Both the position numbers and the translations under genes were made by a program. Shown one piece after another: positions 33,364 to 40,918 of a stretch of 64,000 nucleotides of DNA (within the stretch, counting starts at the first letter, position 1; every line of letters starts with the position of its first letter). Below the pieces are notes generated by a model. The model saw only the letters and a list, made by a program, of their open reading frames with translations. It was not told where the DNA came from and searched no databases. The stretch comes from DASSHA01 sp035693145 (GTDB lineage Bacteria > Chloroflexota > Limnocylindria > Limnocylindrales > CSP1-4): positions 1 to 64,000 of the forward strand of contig DASSHA010000069.1 of NCBI GenBank assembly GCA_035693145.1, written 5' to 3'.

Positions 33364-33630
33364 CTCGGAGCATCTCGTTCGCGCGTCTGCGGCGATCCCG
33401 ACGGTTATTCACCGGGTGGGTGAGTGCACCGCCGACCGCGAGTCTCATTCGCGGCGTGCATGCGTCGCGCCGATTCGGCCCTGCATCGGCCAGGTGAAGC
33501 AGCATCCATTCATCGGACGAATGCAACCCGCACGCGGGCCGGCGAATTGGTCGCGTTCATTCACCGGACGAATACGTCGTCGACCCGCCGTCGACGCGCC
33601 GTCCACGCGCCGCCGCCGCGCTCCCCGCGG
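33364..33630. other. 267-nt convergent spacer with ATTC-N7-GAAT elements
   Basis: Two near-identical 15-mers, ATTCATCGGACGAAT (33508-33522) and ATTCACCGGACGAAT (33559-33573), each an interrupted inverted repeat, stand 51 bp apart. A third related ATTCACCGG lies at 33407. No gene is visible, and neither flanking gene starts here. Confidence 0.45.
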
Positions 33631-34011
33631 CTACAGCACGAGCTGCCGGAACAGCCGATCCAGCTCCGCGGCCGGGTCGTCGGTGAGACCCGTGTGGACG
33701 TCGGACGGCTGGATGACCGTGCTCGAGGGCGCGACCAGCCAATGGAACCGCTCCGCGGCGTCCAGCGCGCCGATCGAACCGGCGTCCGCTCCGCCGCGGG
33801 CAACGCGCTCGAAGGCGTCGAGGTGCCGGCGAACCGCGGCGAGGTCGACCGCCGGTGCCAGGGCGCGCAGGCGCCCCTCGTCGAGCTCGACCCGCGCCCC
33901 GAGGTAACGGCGGCCACGGCACAGCAGGACGATCCCCGCGTTCAGGCACTCGCCGCGCTCGACCCGCGGAACGATCCGGATCACGGCGTACTGGAACGCC
34001 TCAGGCGGCAC
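33631..34011 (-). CDS. DUF3037 protein, partner of the HipA-like kinase
   Basis: A 126-residue protein of the DUF3037 family: the N-terminal FQYAVIRIVPRVERGECLNAGIVLLCRGRRYLGAR is characteristic. It starts with GTG and overlaps the stop of the HipA-like gene upstream by 11 bases. DUF3037 and HipA-like kinases are recurring neighbours, which suggests an antagonist or substrate of the kinase, but no mechanism is established. Confidence 0.82.
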   Translation of the reverse strand: MPPEAFQYAVIRIVPRVERGECLNAGIVLLCRGRRYLGARVELDEGRLRALAPAVDLAAVRRHLDAFERVARGGADAGSIGALDAAERFHWLVAPSSTVIQPSDVHTGLTDDPAAELDRLFRQLVL

Positions 34012-34777
34012 GGCCGTCCTCGTGGTCTCGCAGGAATGGCCTGGGCGGTCGGAGCCGCCCGAGGAGGTACTCGACGTACGCCCGGCGCGCCGCCGACGCG
34101 TCCGGGAACCGGCCGTCTTCCAGCAGCCAGACGTCGGGGACGAGCCCGACGATCTCGTCCACGAGCTCGGGCGTCAGCAGCGGCGCGAGGTGCGCGTCGG
34201 CCTCGGCGAGGGGTCCGGCGAACGGAAGGAGGATGTGGTCGCGCGTCCGGGGGAACGGCTGTCGGGCGTGCCGCTCGGGATCGCGCCAGGTGTGCTGGAT
34301 GTAGAGCGCGGCACCGTGGTCGATCAGCCACAGCCCGTCGTGCCACGACAGGATGTTCGCATTGCGCGGCGAGCGATCCGGGTTCGTCACGAACGCGTCG
34401 AACCAGACGACCTCGGCTGCGAGCGACGGCTCCGGCGCCCGATCCGCGACGGGACTCCAGGCGAGGGCACCGGGCAGGAAGTCGAGGCCCACGTTCAACC
34501 CGCCGCTGCCTTCGAGGAGCGCGTGGATCTCCGCGTCCGGCTCCGCTGCCGCGAGACGCGGGTCGAGCTCGACGAGCACGATCTCGGGCACCGGCAGTCC
34601 GAGCGAGCGTCCGATCTCGCCGACGACGAGCTCGGCGATGAGCGCCTTGACGCCCTGGCCGGCGCCCCGCCATTTGACGACGTAGAGGCCGTCGTCGTCC
34701 GCCTCGACGAGACCCGGCACTGAGCCGCCTTCGCGAAACGGCGTGACGTACCGGGTCGCGGTCACGGTCCGAACCAT
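34001..34777 (-). CDS. HipA-like kinase
   Basis: A 258-residue HipA-type kinase without the usual HipB DNA-binding partner. The Lys of the nucleotide site is in LYVVKWRG, the catalytic loop is NPDRSPRNANIL near residue 130, and LWLIDHGAALY is the DFG-equivalent metal-binding motif. The active-site residues are all present, so it should be catalytically competent. The ATG at 34777 follows TACACT by seven bases; in-frame extension upstream would cross this promoter. The DUF3037 gene overlaps its 3' end and may replace the antitoxin. Confidence 0.85.
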   Translation of the reverse strand: MVRTVTATRYVTPFREGGSVPGLVEADDDGLYVVKWRGAGQGVKALIAELVVGEIGRSLGLPVPEIVLVELDPRLAAAEPDAEIHALLEGSGGLNVGLDFLPGALAWSPVADRAPEPSLAAEVVWFDAFVTNPDRSPRNANILSWHDGLWLIDHGAALYIQHTWRDPERHARQPFPRTRDHILLPFAGPLAEADAHLAPLLTPELVDEIVGLVPDVWLLEDGRFPDASAARRAYVEYLLGRLRPPRPFLRDHEDGRAA

Positions 34778-34784
34778 CGGCGCG

Positions 34785-34790
34785 AGTGTA
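34785..34790 (-). promoter_or_regulatory. -10 box TACACT of a leaderless gene (HipA-like)
   Basis: On the minus strand TACACT is followed by seven bases and the ATG at 34777. Confidence 0.5.
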
Positions 34791-34811
34791 CGGGCGGCCG
34801 TCGGGGCCGGA

Positions 34812-35225
34812 TCAGCGCTCGACGTACGAGGCGAGTCGATCGAGCAGGTCGGTCCACGCCCGGCGGTAGTCGTCGGCGGTCGATTCCAGATCGACCCGCC
34901 GATGGCGGACCACGATCTGCGTGTCGCCGCCGAGATCGCCGAGACGGATGTCGACCTCCGTCGTCGGACCGGGTTCGTCGGTCCAGCGCCACGTGAATGC
35001 GAGGCGACCAGGCCGATCCGCGGCGAGGACGCGGCCATCCACGGCGAGGGGGCCGGACGTCGGGTGGTCGGCCTCGAAGCTGTACGCCGCGCCGGGCGTC
35101 GGGACGAAGGCGATCCGCGGCTGCCACGGCCAGAACCAGGCCGCGAGGCGATCGGGTTCGGTCAGCGCCGCCCAGACCTCGTCGGGCGGGGCGTCGAGCG
35201 TTCGCTCGACGACGGCCTCATGCAC
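34812..35225 (-). CDS. SRPBCC (AHSA1-type) domain protein
   Basis: A 137-residue START-like protein. VVERTLDAPPDEVWAALTEPDRLAAWFWP opens the fold and matches the activator-of-Hsp90 (AHSA1) group, and the C-terminal helix (DDYRRAWTDLLDRLASYV) closes the ligand cavity. Members bind hydrophobic ligands; most are uncharacterised. The GTG at 35225 is chosen because CATGAT lies six bases upstream, giving a plausible leaderless start. It is upstream of the HipA-like gene on the same strand. Confidence 0.85.
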   Translation of the reverse strand: MHEAVVERTLDAPPDEVWAALTEPDRLAAWFWPWQPRIAFVPTPGAAYSFEADHPTSGPLAVDGRVLAADRPGRLAFTWRWTDEPGPTTEVDIRLGDLGGDTQIVVRHRRVDLESTADDYRRAWTDLLDRLASYVER

Positions 35226-35322
35226 CCGACGATCATGCCTTCGCGGGGCTCGGCGAGCTGTCCCCACCGACCGATGACGAACCGGCCGGATCGACGAAGC
35301 CGGCCCGGGGGCCGAGTCGAAC

Positions 35323-35553
35323 CTAGAGGTCGCCCCCCGGCTGGTGCTCGGTCGATGGCGTCTCGCCACGGTCGACGGCATCCTCGGTCGGCGCGTCGGC
35401 CGGGTTCGACTTCCGTGCCGCGTCGGCGTCGCGAACGTCCGACGGACGTCCTTCGGCCCCCGATCGGGCGCTGTCGGTCACGCCGAGCGGGCGACCCTCG
35501 CCGCGCTCGCCGCCTTCGCGATTCCGTGCGTCCTGCTCGTGCTCGCTGGTCAT
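35323..35553 (-). CDS. 76-residue hydrophilic, probably disordered protein
   Basis: The product is rich in Glu, Arg, Asp, Gly and Pro without a hydrophobic core, like small stress or hydrophilin-type proteins. GGAGGAG stands five bases before the ATG, which supports expression. It lies between the SRPBCC gene and DUF72 on the same strand. I recognise no family, and low complexity leaves some doubt that it is real. Confidence 0.45.
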   Translation of the reverse strand: MTSEHEQDARNREGGERGEGRPLGVTDSARSGAEGRPSDVRDADAARKSNPADAPTEDAVDRGETPSTEHQPGGDL

Positions 35554-35713
35554 CGGTCTCCTCCGTTCGGTCGTGCCGAGAAGGGTGGGGGACCCAACGC
35601 CCCGCGCGCGGCGCACCGCACGAGCACCGCCGTCGCATCCGCGTGTCGGTTCGGGCCGCTGCCCCGTGCCGAGTGCCGCCGTCGGAGCCGGTCGCCCGCG
35701 GGCACCCGCGAGC

Positions 35714-36844
35714 TCAACCGGCGTCGAGCTCGCGGAGAAGCGCGGCGACCTCGAGGGCGTTCGTCGCCCCGTAGTTGCCGTAGCAGTTGTTCATGAGCAC
35801 GTGCGTGTCGCGCGCCTGCTTGGCTGCCTCGCGGATCCGCGGCACCCAGTCTTCGAGCTCGGAGCGATCGTAGAGGTACCGGAAGCGCTCGACCGGCGTG
35901 ACCCCGCTCTGCTCCCACGTCGCGGCGCGTCGGCCGTGGAAGCGGACGACCGCGAGGTCCGGCGACGGGACCGCGACGATCGGCGGAACGCTGGACTTCG
36001 TGCCCTGCGGCGCGTCGACCATGACGAGCGGGATGTGCTCGTCCTCGAGGAAGCGGAGCGTCCGCTCGAGGTTCTTCTCGTTGAACCAGCTCGCGTTGCG
36101 GAACTCGACGGCGACGGGCAGCCCGAGCTCGCCGAGCCGGGCCTTGGCCTCCCGAATCGCATCCCGGTTCTGCGACGAGGTGAAGAACCACTTCGGATAC
36201 TGGAGGAAGATCGCCCCCAGCTGGTGATGCTCGCGGAGCGGGTCGACGCCGTCGGCGAACGCCCGCCAGATCTCCGTCGAGAGCTCGTCGGGCAGATCCT
36301 TGAGGTAGATCCGGCCCTTCGCACCGAGCTCTTCGGGGAGCGCCTCGCGGATCGCCTTGGGGAGGCGCCGAGTCTCCGTGCCCTGGCCCGTCAGGAGCGC
36401 GTGAGCCTTGACGTCGAACGTGAAGTCCGGCGGCGTCCGCTCCACCCACAGCTCGGACGTTCGGCGCTGCGGAAGCGCGTAGTAGGTCGCGTCGACCTCG
36501 ACGACCGGGAAGCGCGACGCGTAGTAGGCGAGCCGCTCTTCCGCCGTGTCCGCGGCGGCCGGGTAGAAGACGCCCGCGGCCGTCATCGTCGGGTCGGTCC
36601 AGCTCGCCGTCCCGACGCGCACGAGTCCGGGGGCCGAACCGTTGGGACCTGCGACCTCGATCGGCTCGGTCGCGACATCCTCGCGGAGGTCGCCGGCGCG
36701 CTCCGAGGCCGCTTCGTAGCCAGGGTCATGAACGCGGTCGAGATCGTCCGCCCGAGTCTCGAGCGTCCGCCGCACGGCGGCCGCGCTGTCCGCCTTCGAG
36801 GTGGCTGTCCGTCCGCGCCCCGTCGTCGCCATGGCGGCCATCAT
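35714..36844 (-). CDS. DUF72 (TIM-barrel) family protein
   Basis: A 376-residue protein with an N-terminal disordered 75-residue extension. The DUF72 barrel starts at VRVGTASWTDP and contains YYASRFPVVEVDATYYALP, QYPKWFFTS, VEFRNASWF, and VVRFHGR, the conserved family blocks. The catalytic function of this family has not been settled, although the fold suggests an enzyme. Three Met codons cluster at the start (36844, 36841, 36832); GGAG stands closest to the first. Confidence 0.85.
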   Translation of the reverse strand: MMAAMATTGRGRTATSKADSAAAVRRTLETRADDLDRVHDPGYEAASERAGDLREDVATEPIEVAGPNGSAPGLVRVGTASWTDPTMTAAGVFYPAAADTAEERLAYYASRFPVVEVDATYYALPQRRTSELWVERTPPDFTFDVKAHALLTGQGTETRRLPKAIREALPEELGAKGRIYLKDLPDELSTEIWRAFADGVDPLREHHQLGAIFLQYPKWFFTSSQNRDAIREAKARLGELGLPVAVEFRNASWFNEKNLERTLRFLEDEHIPLVMVDAPQGTKSSVPPIVAVPSPDLAVVRFHGRRAATWEQSGVTPVERFRYLYDRSELEDWVPRIREAAKQARDTHVLMNNCYGNYGATNALEVAALLRELDAG

Positions 36845-36899
36845 GCCGCTCCGGCGCGACCGGAGCTGTCAGGTTCGTCGGACGCAGTCGACTCGCGAC

Positions 36900-37769
36900 C
36901 TACGGGTTGCACTGCCCCGGGTCGCCGCTCTGGTAGCCGACCGTGAACCAGTGCTGGCGCTGCTGGGACGACCCGTGGGTCCAGGTCTCCGGGTTGACGC
37001 GGCCCTGGAACTCCTGCTGGATCCGATCGTCGCCGACCGCCGCGGCCGCGTCGAGCGCGTCGTTGATCTGTGCCTGCGTCGGAGCCTGAAGGAATCCGGT
37101 GTCGGCGGCATGCTTCGTCCAGACGCCGGCGAAGCAGTCGGCCTGGAGCTCGGTCTTCACGGATTCGCTGTTCGCGCCCTGGCCGCCCCCACCGGCCGAC
37201 AGCAGCCCGAGCAGGTCCTGCGCGTGATGGCCGTACTCGTGGGCGACGACGTAGCCCTGCGCGAGGGATCCACCCTGTGCGCCGAACTTCGTCTTCAGGT
37301 CGTCGAAGAAGCCCAGATCGAGGTACACGCGCCGGTCGCTCGGGCAGTAGAACGGCCCGACCTCCGTCGACGCAACCCCGCAGCCGGTGTCCGTCTGGCC
37401 CGTGAACAGGACGGTGGGCGCGTTCTCGTAGCTCTCGCCGCTCTGCTGGAACTCCTGCTGCCAGTACGCCTGAACGCTATTCACGTAGCCGACGACCCGG
37501 CAGTCCTCTCGCTGGTTCGCGTCGGCGCCCGTCTTGCAGTCCTGTCCGAGCGAGCTGTCGGCGCCGCCGCCGTTGAGCACGCCGGACGAGCTGCCACCGC
37601 CGAGGATCCCGCTGTTGAGCAGCAGGAAGATGAGGGTGACGACGAGACCGAGGCCACCGCCACCCATCACGACGGGAGAGCCGCCGAGCCCGCCGCGGAA
37701 GCCACCGCCCCCGCCGCGGGCGTCCTCGACCTGGGACGGGTCGAGCGATGCATTCGGGTTGAAGGTCAT
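36900..37769 (-). CDS. Membrane-anchored neutral zinc metallopeptidase (YpfJ family)
   Basis: A 289-residue protein: a Gly-rich cytoplasmic N-terminus, one membrane helix at residues 39-53, then an extracytoplasmic zincin-like domain. HEYGHH at residues 177-182 is the zinc site, and the downstream ELQADCFAGVW contributes the third ligand. Four Cys residues (78, 90, 130, 142) could form disulfides outside the membrane. The ATG has GGAGAA six bases upstream. The family is widespread but its substrates are unknown. Confidence 0.92.
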   Translation of the reverse strand: MTFNPNASLDPSQVEDARGGGGGFRGGLGGSPVVMGGGGLGLVVTLIFLLLNSGILGGGSSSGVLNGGGADSSLGQDCKTGADANQREDCRVVGYVNSVQAYWQQEFQQSGESYENAPTVLFTGQTDTGCGVASTEVGPFYCPSDRRVYLDLGFFDDLKTKFGAQGGSLAQGYVVAHEYGHHAQDLLGLLSAGGGGQGANSESVKTELQADCFAGVWTKHAADTGFLQAPTQAQINDALDAAAAVGDDRIQQEFQGRVNPETWTHGSSQQRQHWFTVGYQSGDPGQCNP

Positions 37770-37880
37770 CGACTGTTCTCCAGGCGGTCGTCGGAACCCG
37801 GAGTATCGCTGCGCGCGGCCGCTGCGTGCGACGATCCCGGCGGGCGTGTCCGTCGCAGATGCGTGGCGATGCCCGCGGCG

Positions 37881-39173
37881 TCAGCCGAGCGCGAGCACCC
37901 GATAGCGCGCCTCGCCGCGCGGCGTCCGCACGCTCACCTCGTCGCCGGCGGAAGCGCCGACGAGCGCGCGTCCGACCGGTGAGGCGTCGGAGATCCGGCC
38001 GGCCGTGGGGTCCGATTCGGTCGGCCCGACGATCGTGAACACGAGCTCCTCGCCACCGATCTCGACGGTGACACGCGAGCCGAGCCCGATGCGCGGGTGG
38101 GTGGTGTCGACATTCTCGATCTCGGTCGGCGCGACGATGACCGCCGACCGGAGGCGCGCCTCGAGCGCCTGGATCCGGCCCTCGAGGAACGACTGCTCCT
38201 CGCGCGCCGCCTGGTAGTCGGCGTTCTCCTTGAGGTCGCCGAGCTCGCGGGCCCGTCGGATCCGGTCGATGACCTCCGGGCGCCGCTCGCGGGTCAGCTG
38301 GTCGAGCTCGGCTCGCAGCCGCTCGAGGCCATCCGACGTGAGCCGGGTTGCGGCTGGTTGCGGCCGACCCTGGCCTGCCGCCGTGGTGCGGGCCGCAATC
38401 CGTCGCGGCGTCACCGGCACGATCGCCGATACCGGCGGCGCGGGCCGTGACCGCGGGGACGCTCGCGGCGTCCGCGGAGCCGTCGTGTTCGTTCGTCGCC
38501 GGGTGCCGCTTCCGCGCTCCTCGTTCCGTGCGCCGTCGGCGTCGCCCTGCGGCAGTTCGACGAGGCGCGTCGGGATCGGCGCGGGTTCGCGCTCGACCGG
38601 CAGCGTCGACCCCGTGATGCCCGTCGCCTTGCGCTCGCCCGTCGATCGTCGAAGGTTCGCGAACGGCAGCACGATCGACTGGTCCGGCAGCGCCGAGCGC
38701 TCCTCGGGTGGAACGCTCGCTCCGAACGCGTCGAGCAGGGCGTCCTCGTACTCCTCGGGCGCGTCGGTCTCGGCCCAGCGGACGCGCAGCCCGGTGACCG
38801 AGAGCGTCCGCAGCCACTGGCTCGCGGCATGCGGCCGGGCGTCCCCGAGGACGTGCGCCTCGAGCGCCCGGATCCGGCCGGCGAGCGTCCGTTCGGACGT
38901 CCCGATGAAGAGGACCGTCGCGCTCGGGATCCAGAACGCCTCGAGGCGGGCCCGCAGCGCACGCGACGTCGGGACCTCGCCATCGAGCCGGAGCGAGGGC
39001 ACACGCTCGATCCACTTGCCGATCGTCGACAGCTCGATGGGAGCCTTGGGCAAGGGTTCTACGAGCTCGATCAGGAAGACGCCCGGTCGCCGCGACGCCA
39101 CCGGCCGCCCAAGGAGCGCGAGCCCATCTGTGGCCAGCCCGACGGCCGTGAGGAGGTCGGAGGCGGAGGTCAC
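37881..39173 (-). CDS. GIY-YIG-like domain fused to a GreA-type transcript cleavage factor
   Basis: A 430-residue fusion. Residues 25-165 resemble a GIY-YIG nuclease: GVFLIEL, then VLFIGTSERTLAGRI with the conserved Arg, and a late Glu (EEYEDALLDAF). The Tyr positions are Phe or Leu, so activity is uncertain. A basic, Pro/Thr/Arg-rich linker (about 190-275) leads to a full GreA: coiled coil with the acidic tip GDLKENADYQAAREE, which delivers Mg to the RNA polymerase active site, and the C-terminal FKBP-like domain. It starts with GTG six bases after TAGGAT. No other greA is seen in the window. Confidence 0.8.
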   Translation of the reverse strand: MTSASDLLTAVGLATDGLALLGRPVASRRPGVFLIELVEPLPKAPIELSTIGKWIERVPSLRLDGEVPTSRALRARLEAFWIPSATVLFIGTSERTLAGRIRALEAHVLGDARPHAASQWLRTLSVTGLRVRWAETDAPEEYEDALLDAFGASVPPEERSALPDQSIVLPFANLRRSTGERKATGITGSTLPVEREPAPIPTRLVELPQGDADGARNEERGSGTRRRTNTTAPRTPRASPRSRPAPPVSAIVPVTPRRIAARTTAAGQGRPQPAATRLTSDGLERLRAELDQLTRERRPEVIDRIRRARELGDLKENADYQAAREEQSFLEGRIQALEARLRSAVIVAPTEIENVDTTHPRIGLGSRVTVEIGGEELVFTIVGPTESDPTAGRISDASPVGRALVGASAGDEVSVRTPRGEARYRVLALG

Positions 39174-39179
39174 GTTCTG

Positions 39180-39185
39180 ATCCTA
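39180..39185 (-). promoter_or_regulatory. -10 box TAGGAT of a leaderless gene (GreA fusion)
   Basis: On the minus strand TAGGAT is followed by six bases and the GTG at 39173. Confidence 0.55.
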
Positions 39186-39370
39186 CCGGGCGGGCCGCCG
39201 ATCCGAAGGTGAGCACCGATCGAGGCGTGTCCGGCGAGCTCGGCTCACAACCTGCTCAGCGTCTCGAAGGGGTTACGCGAACAGAGGATAAACCTGACAC
39301 TCCCTGGCAGGTCCGCACGGTAGCTTGGAGCCCCACGAACGGACCACGGAAGGTGGGGAAAGGGGACGCC

Positions 39371-39526
39371 ATGTCCACGATCGAGCTCCTCCAGGTGATC
39401 GAGGATGACCGCCGCCGCCAGGCTGAACGGTCGAACCTCGTGCGGCTCGCTCGGCGCGCGTCGACCGGCCGGATCCATCGCCGCTCGTTCCCGGAGCGAG
39501 TGGGCCGCTGGCTGCGCGGCAGCTGA
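39371..39526 (+). CDS. 51-residue basic protein
   Basis: A small gene whose product starts with an amphipathic helix (STIELLQVIEDDRRRQAERSNLVRLARR) and ends in a basic tail. AAAGGGG five bases before the ATG is a fair ribosome site. The 197-nt upstream spacer is less GC-rich than average and holds GATAAA and TAGCTT hexamers that could be -10 boxes, supporting an independent promoter. It is divergent from the GreA fusion. No family recognised. Confidence 0.5.
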   Translation: MSTIELLQVIEDDRRRQAERSNLVRLARRASTGRIHRRSFPERVGRWLRGS

Positions 39527-39551
39527 CGAAGCCACCCGGCGCGGTCGCCGG

Positions 39552-40556
39552 TCAGTCGCCGACGATCGCCGGCTCTTGCTCGCGAGAAGCCTCCGCGTAC
39601 CGCTCCAGCACGGATCGCGCCAGCCGCACGAGTGGCGCGCGAAGTCGTTGTGGTTCGACGAGCTCGGCCCGGGATCCGAGTCGGAGGAGCGCGGCCACGG
39701 CGTCGTCCTCCCAGGTGAAGCGGGCTCGCACGAGCGCGGGCGAGCCCGGGCTGGCGCCGGGTTCCACGACTTCGATGCCGTCGCCGCCGATCGTCTCGTC
39801 AACCGCCGCGACGTCGGACGCCGGGACCCGGAGGAGGACCTCCACGACGGGCTGCGCCTGCTCGAAAGCGGCGATCGAGGCCGACCAGTAGGCGGCGAGA
39901 TCGAACCGCTCGGGGCGGGCGAACGTTTCGTCGGTCAGCCGGACGTCGGCGACGCGCGAGACGCGGTACGTCCGTTCCTGCCTCGCGGCCGTCCGCCCGA
40001 CGAGGTACCAGATCCCGGCCTTGAGGACGAGGCCCAGGGGTTCGAGCCGGCGCTGCACGACGTCGCCCTGGCCCGGTCGCTGGTAATCGAGCTCGACGAT
40101 CCTCGCCTCCCACACGGCCTGCGCCAGGCCCGCCAGGTGAGGCAGCGCTTCGCCGCGCCGGAACCAGCCCGGAGCGTCAAGGTGGAAGCGCTCGTTGATG
40201 CGCGTGGCCCGCGCGCGAAGCTCGGGCGGGAGCGCGGCCAGCACCTTGAGGCGGGCGGCGGTGACGACGGTGCCGAGCCCGAGCTCCGCGGCCGGTCCCG
40301 GGAGCCCGGAGAGGAACAGCCCTTCGGCCTCCTCGGGCGTCAGTCCGGTCAACCGCGTCCGGTACCCGTCGACGAGCCGGACGCCGCCGTGCGGGCCGCG
40401 CTCGGCGTAGATGGGCACGCCCGCCTCCGCCAGCGCCTCGACGTCGCGGTAGACGGTCCGGACCGAGACCTCGAGCTGACGGGCGAGCTCGGCGGCTGTG
40501 AGTCCGCCGCGCGTCTGGAGGATGAGCAGCAGATTGACGAGCCGGCTCGCGCGCAC
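39552..40556 (-). CDS. YafY-type HTH/WYL-domain transcriptional regulator
   Basis: A 334-residue regulator. The HTH_11 domain is at residues 1-58 (RLVNLLLILQTRGGLTAAELARQLEVSVRTVYRDVEAL), and the WYL ligand-sensing domain spans about 145-230 (VELDYQRPG... GIWYLVGRTAARQERTYRVSRV). A WCX-type C-terminal extension follows. WYL regulators often sense nucleotides or nucleic acid. The GTG at 40556 follows TATCAT by six bases. The zinc-ribbon and DUF2723 genes are divergent across 154 nt and could be its targets, as could its own gene. Confidence 0.9.
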   Translation of the reverse strand: MRASRLVNLLLILQTRGGLTAAELARQLEVSVRTVYRDVEALAEAGVPIYAERGPHGGVRLVDGYRTRLTGLTPEEAEGLFLSGLPGPAAELGLGTVVTAARLKVLAALPPELRARATRINERFHLDAPGWFRRGEALPHLAGLAQAVWEARIVELDYQRPGQGDVVQRRLEPLGLVLKAGIWYLVGRTAARQERTYRVSRVADVRLTDETFARPERFDLAAYWSASIAAFEQAQPVVEVLLRVPASDVAAVDETIGGDGIEVVEPGASPGSPALVRARFTWEDDAVAALLRLGSRAELVEPQRLRAPLVRLARSVLERYAEASREQEPAIVGD

Positions 40557-40562
40557 CCGCGG

Positions 40563-40568
40563 ATGATA
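40563..40568 (-). promoter_or_regulatory. -10 box TATCAT of a leaderless gene (WYL regulator)
   Basis: On the minus strand TATCAT is followed by six bases and the GTG at 40556. Confidence 0.55.
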
Positions 40569-40698
40569 GGCCGGCGTGGGCGCTACCTGACGATCGGTGT
40601 CAGCTTCACGATGCGGGCGATGTGGCCGGACGCGCGGCCGATAGCCAGCGGTAATGCGATCGCCCGGCGCTGCGAGCGGTCGCGCAGTGTCGCCCGGA

Positions 40699-40704
40699 TA
40701 GGGT
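40699..40704 (+). promoter_or_regulatory. -10 box TAGGGT of a leaderless gene
   Basis: TAGGGT is followed by six bases and the GTG at 40711. Confidence 0.45.
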
Positions 40705-40710
40705 CAGACG

Positions 40711-40908
40711 GTGCTGATCGAGACAGTCGAGCGACGACCCCTCGCCGACCGCATCGCCCAATGCGACGGTTGCGGCCGGCGATTCCCGTTCCGACGGGCA
40801 GGCCTCGTCGAGGATGGAGCCATCCTCTGCTCCTCCTGTGCGAACGTCGACGTCCTCGCCGACGCCGTCGATCCGGGCGGCGACCTGGCAGAGCCGATCC
40901 TCGGCTGA
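40711..40908 (+). CDS. 65-residue zinc-ribbon protein
   Basis: A small protein with two knuckles, CDGCG (18-22) and CSSC (40-43), which should bind one zinc. An N-terminal helix and an acidic C-terminal tail flank the ribbon. The GTG follows TAGGGT by six bases. The DUF2723 gene starts 11 bases after its stop, so the two are probably co-transcribed. Function unknown; it differs in sequence from the other small zinc ribbon at 9099-9269. Confidence 0.65.
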   Translation: MLIETVERRPLADRIAQCDGCGRRFPFRRAGLVEDGAILCSSCANVDVLADAVDPGGDLAEPILG

Positions 40909-40918
40909 CGGCGGCCCC

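Noticed and set aside
39291..39326. CTGACA / TAGCTT as a sigma-70 promoter, or a sigma-54 site
   Set aside because: Spacing is 21 bp and no GG-N10-GC pair is present.
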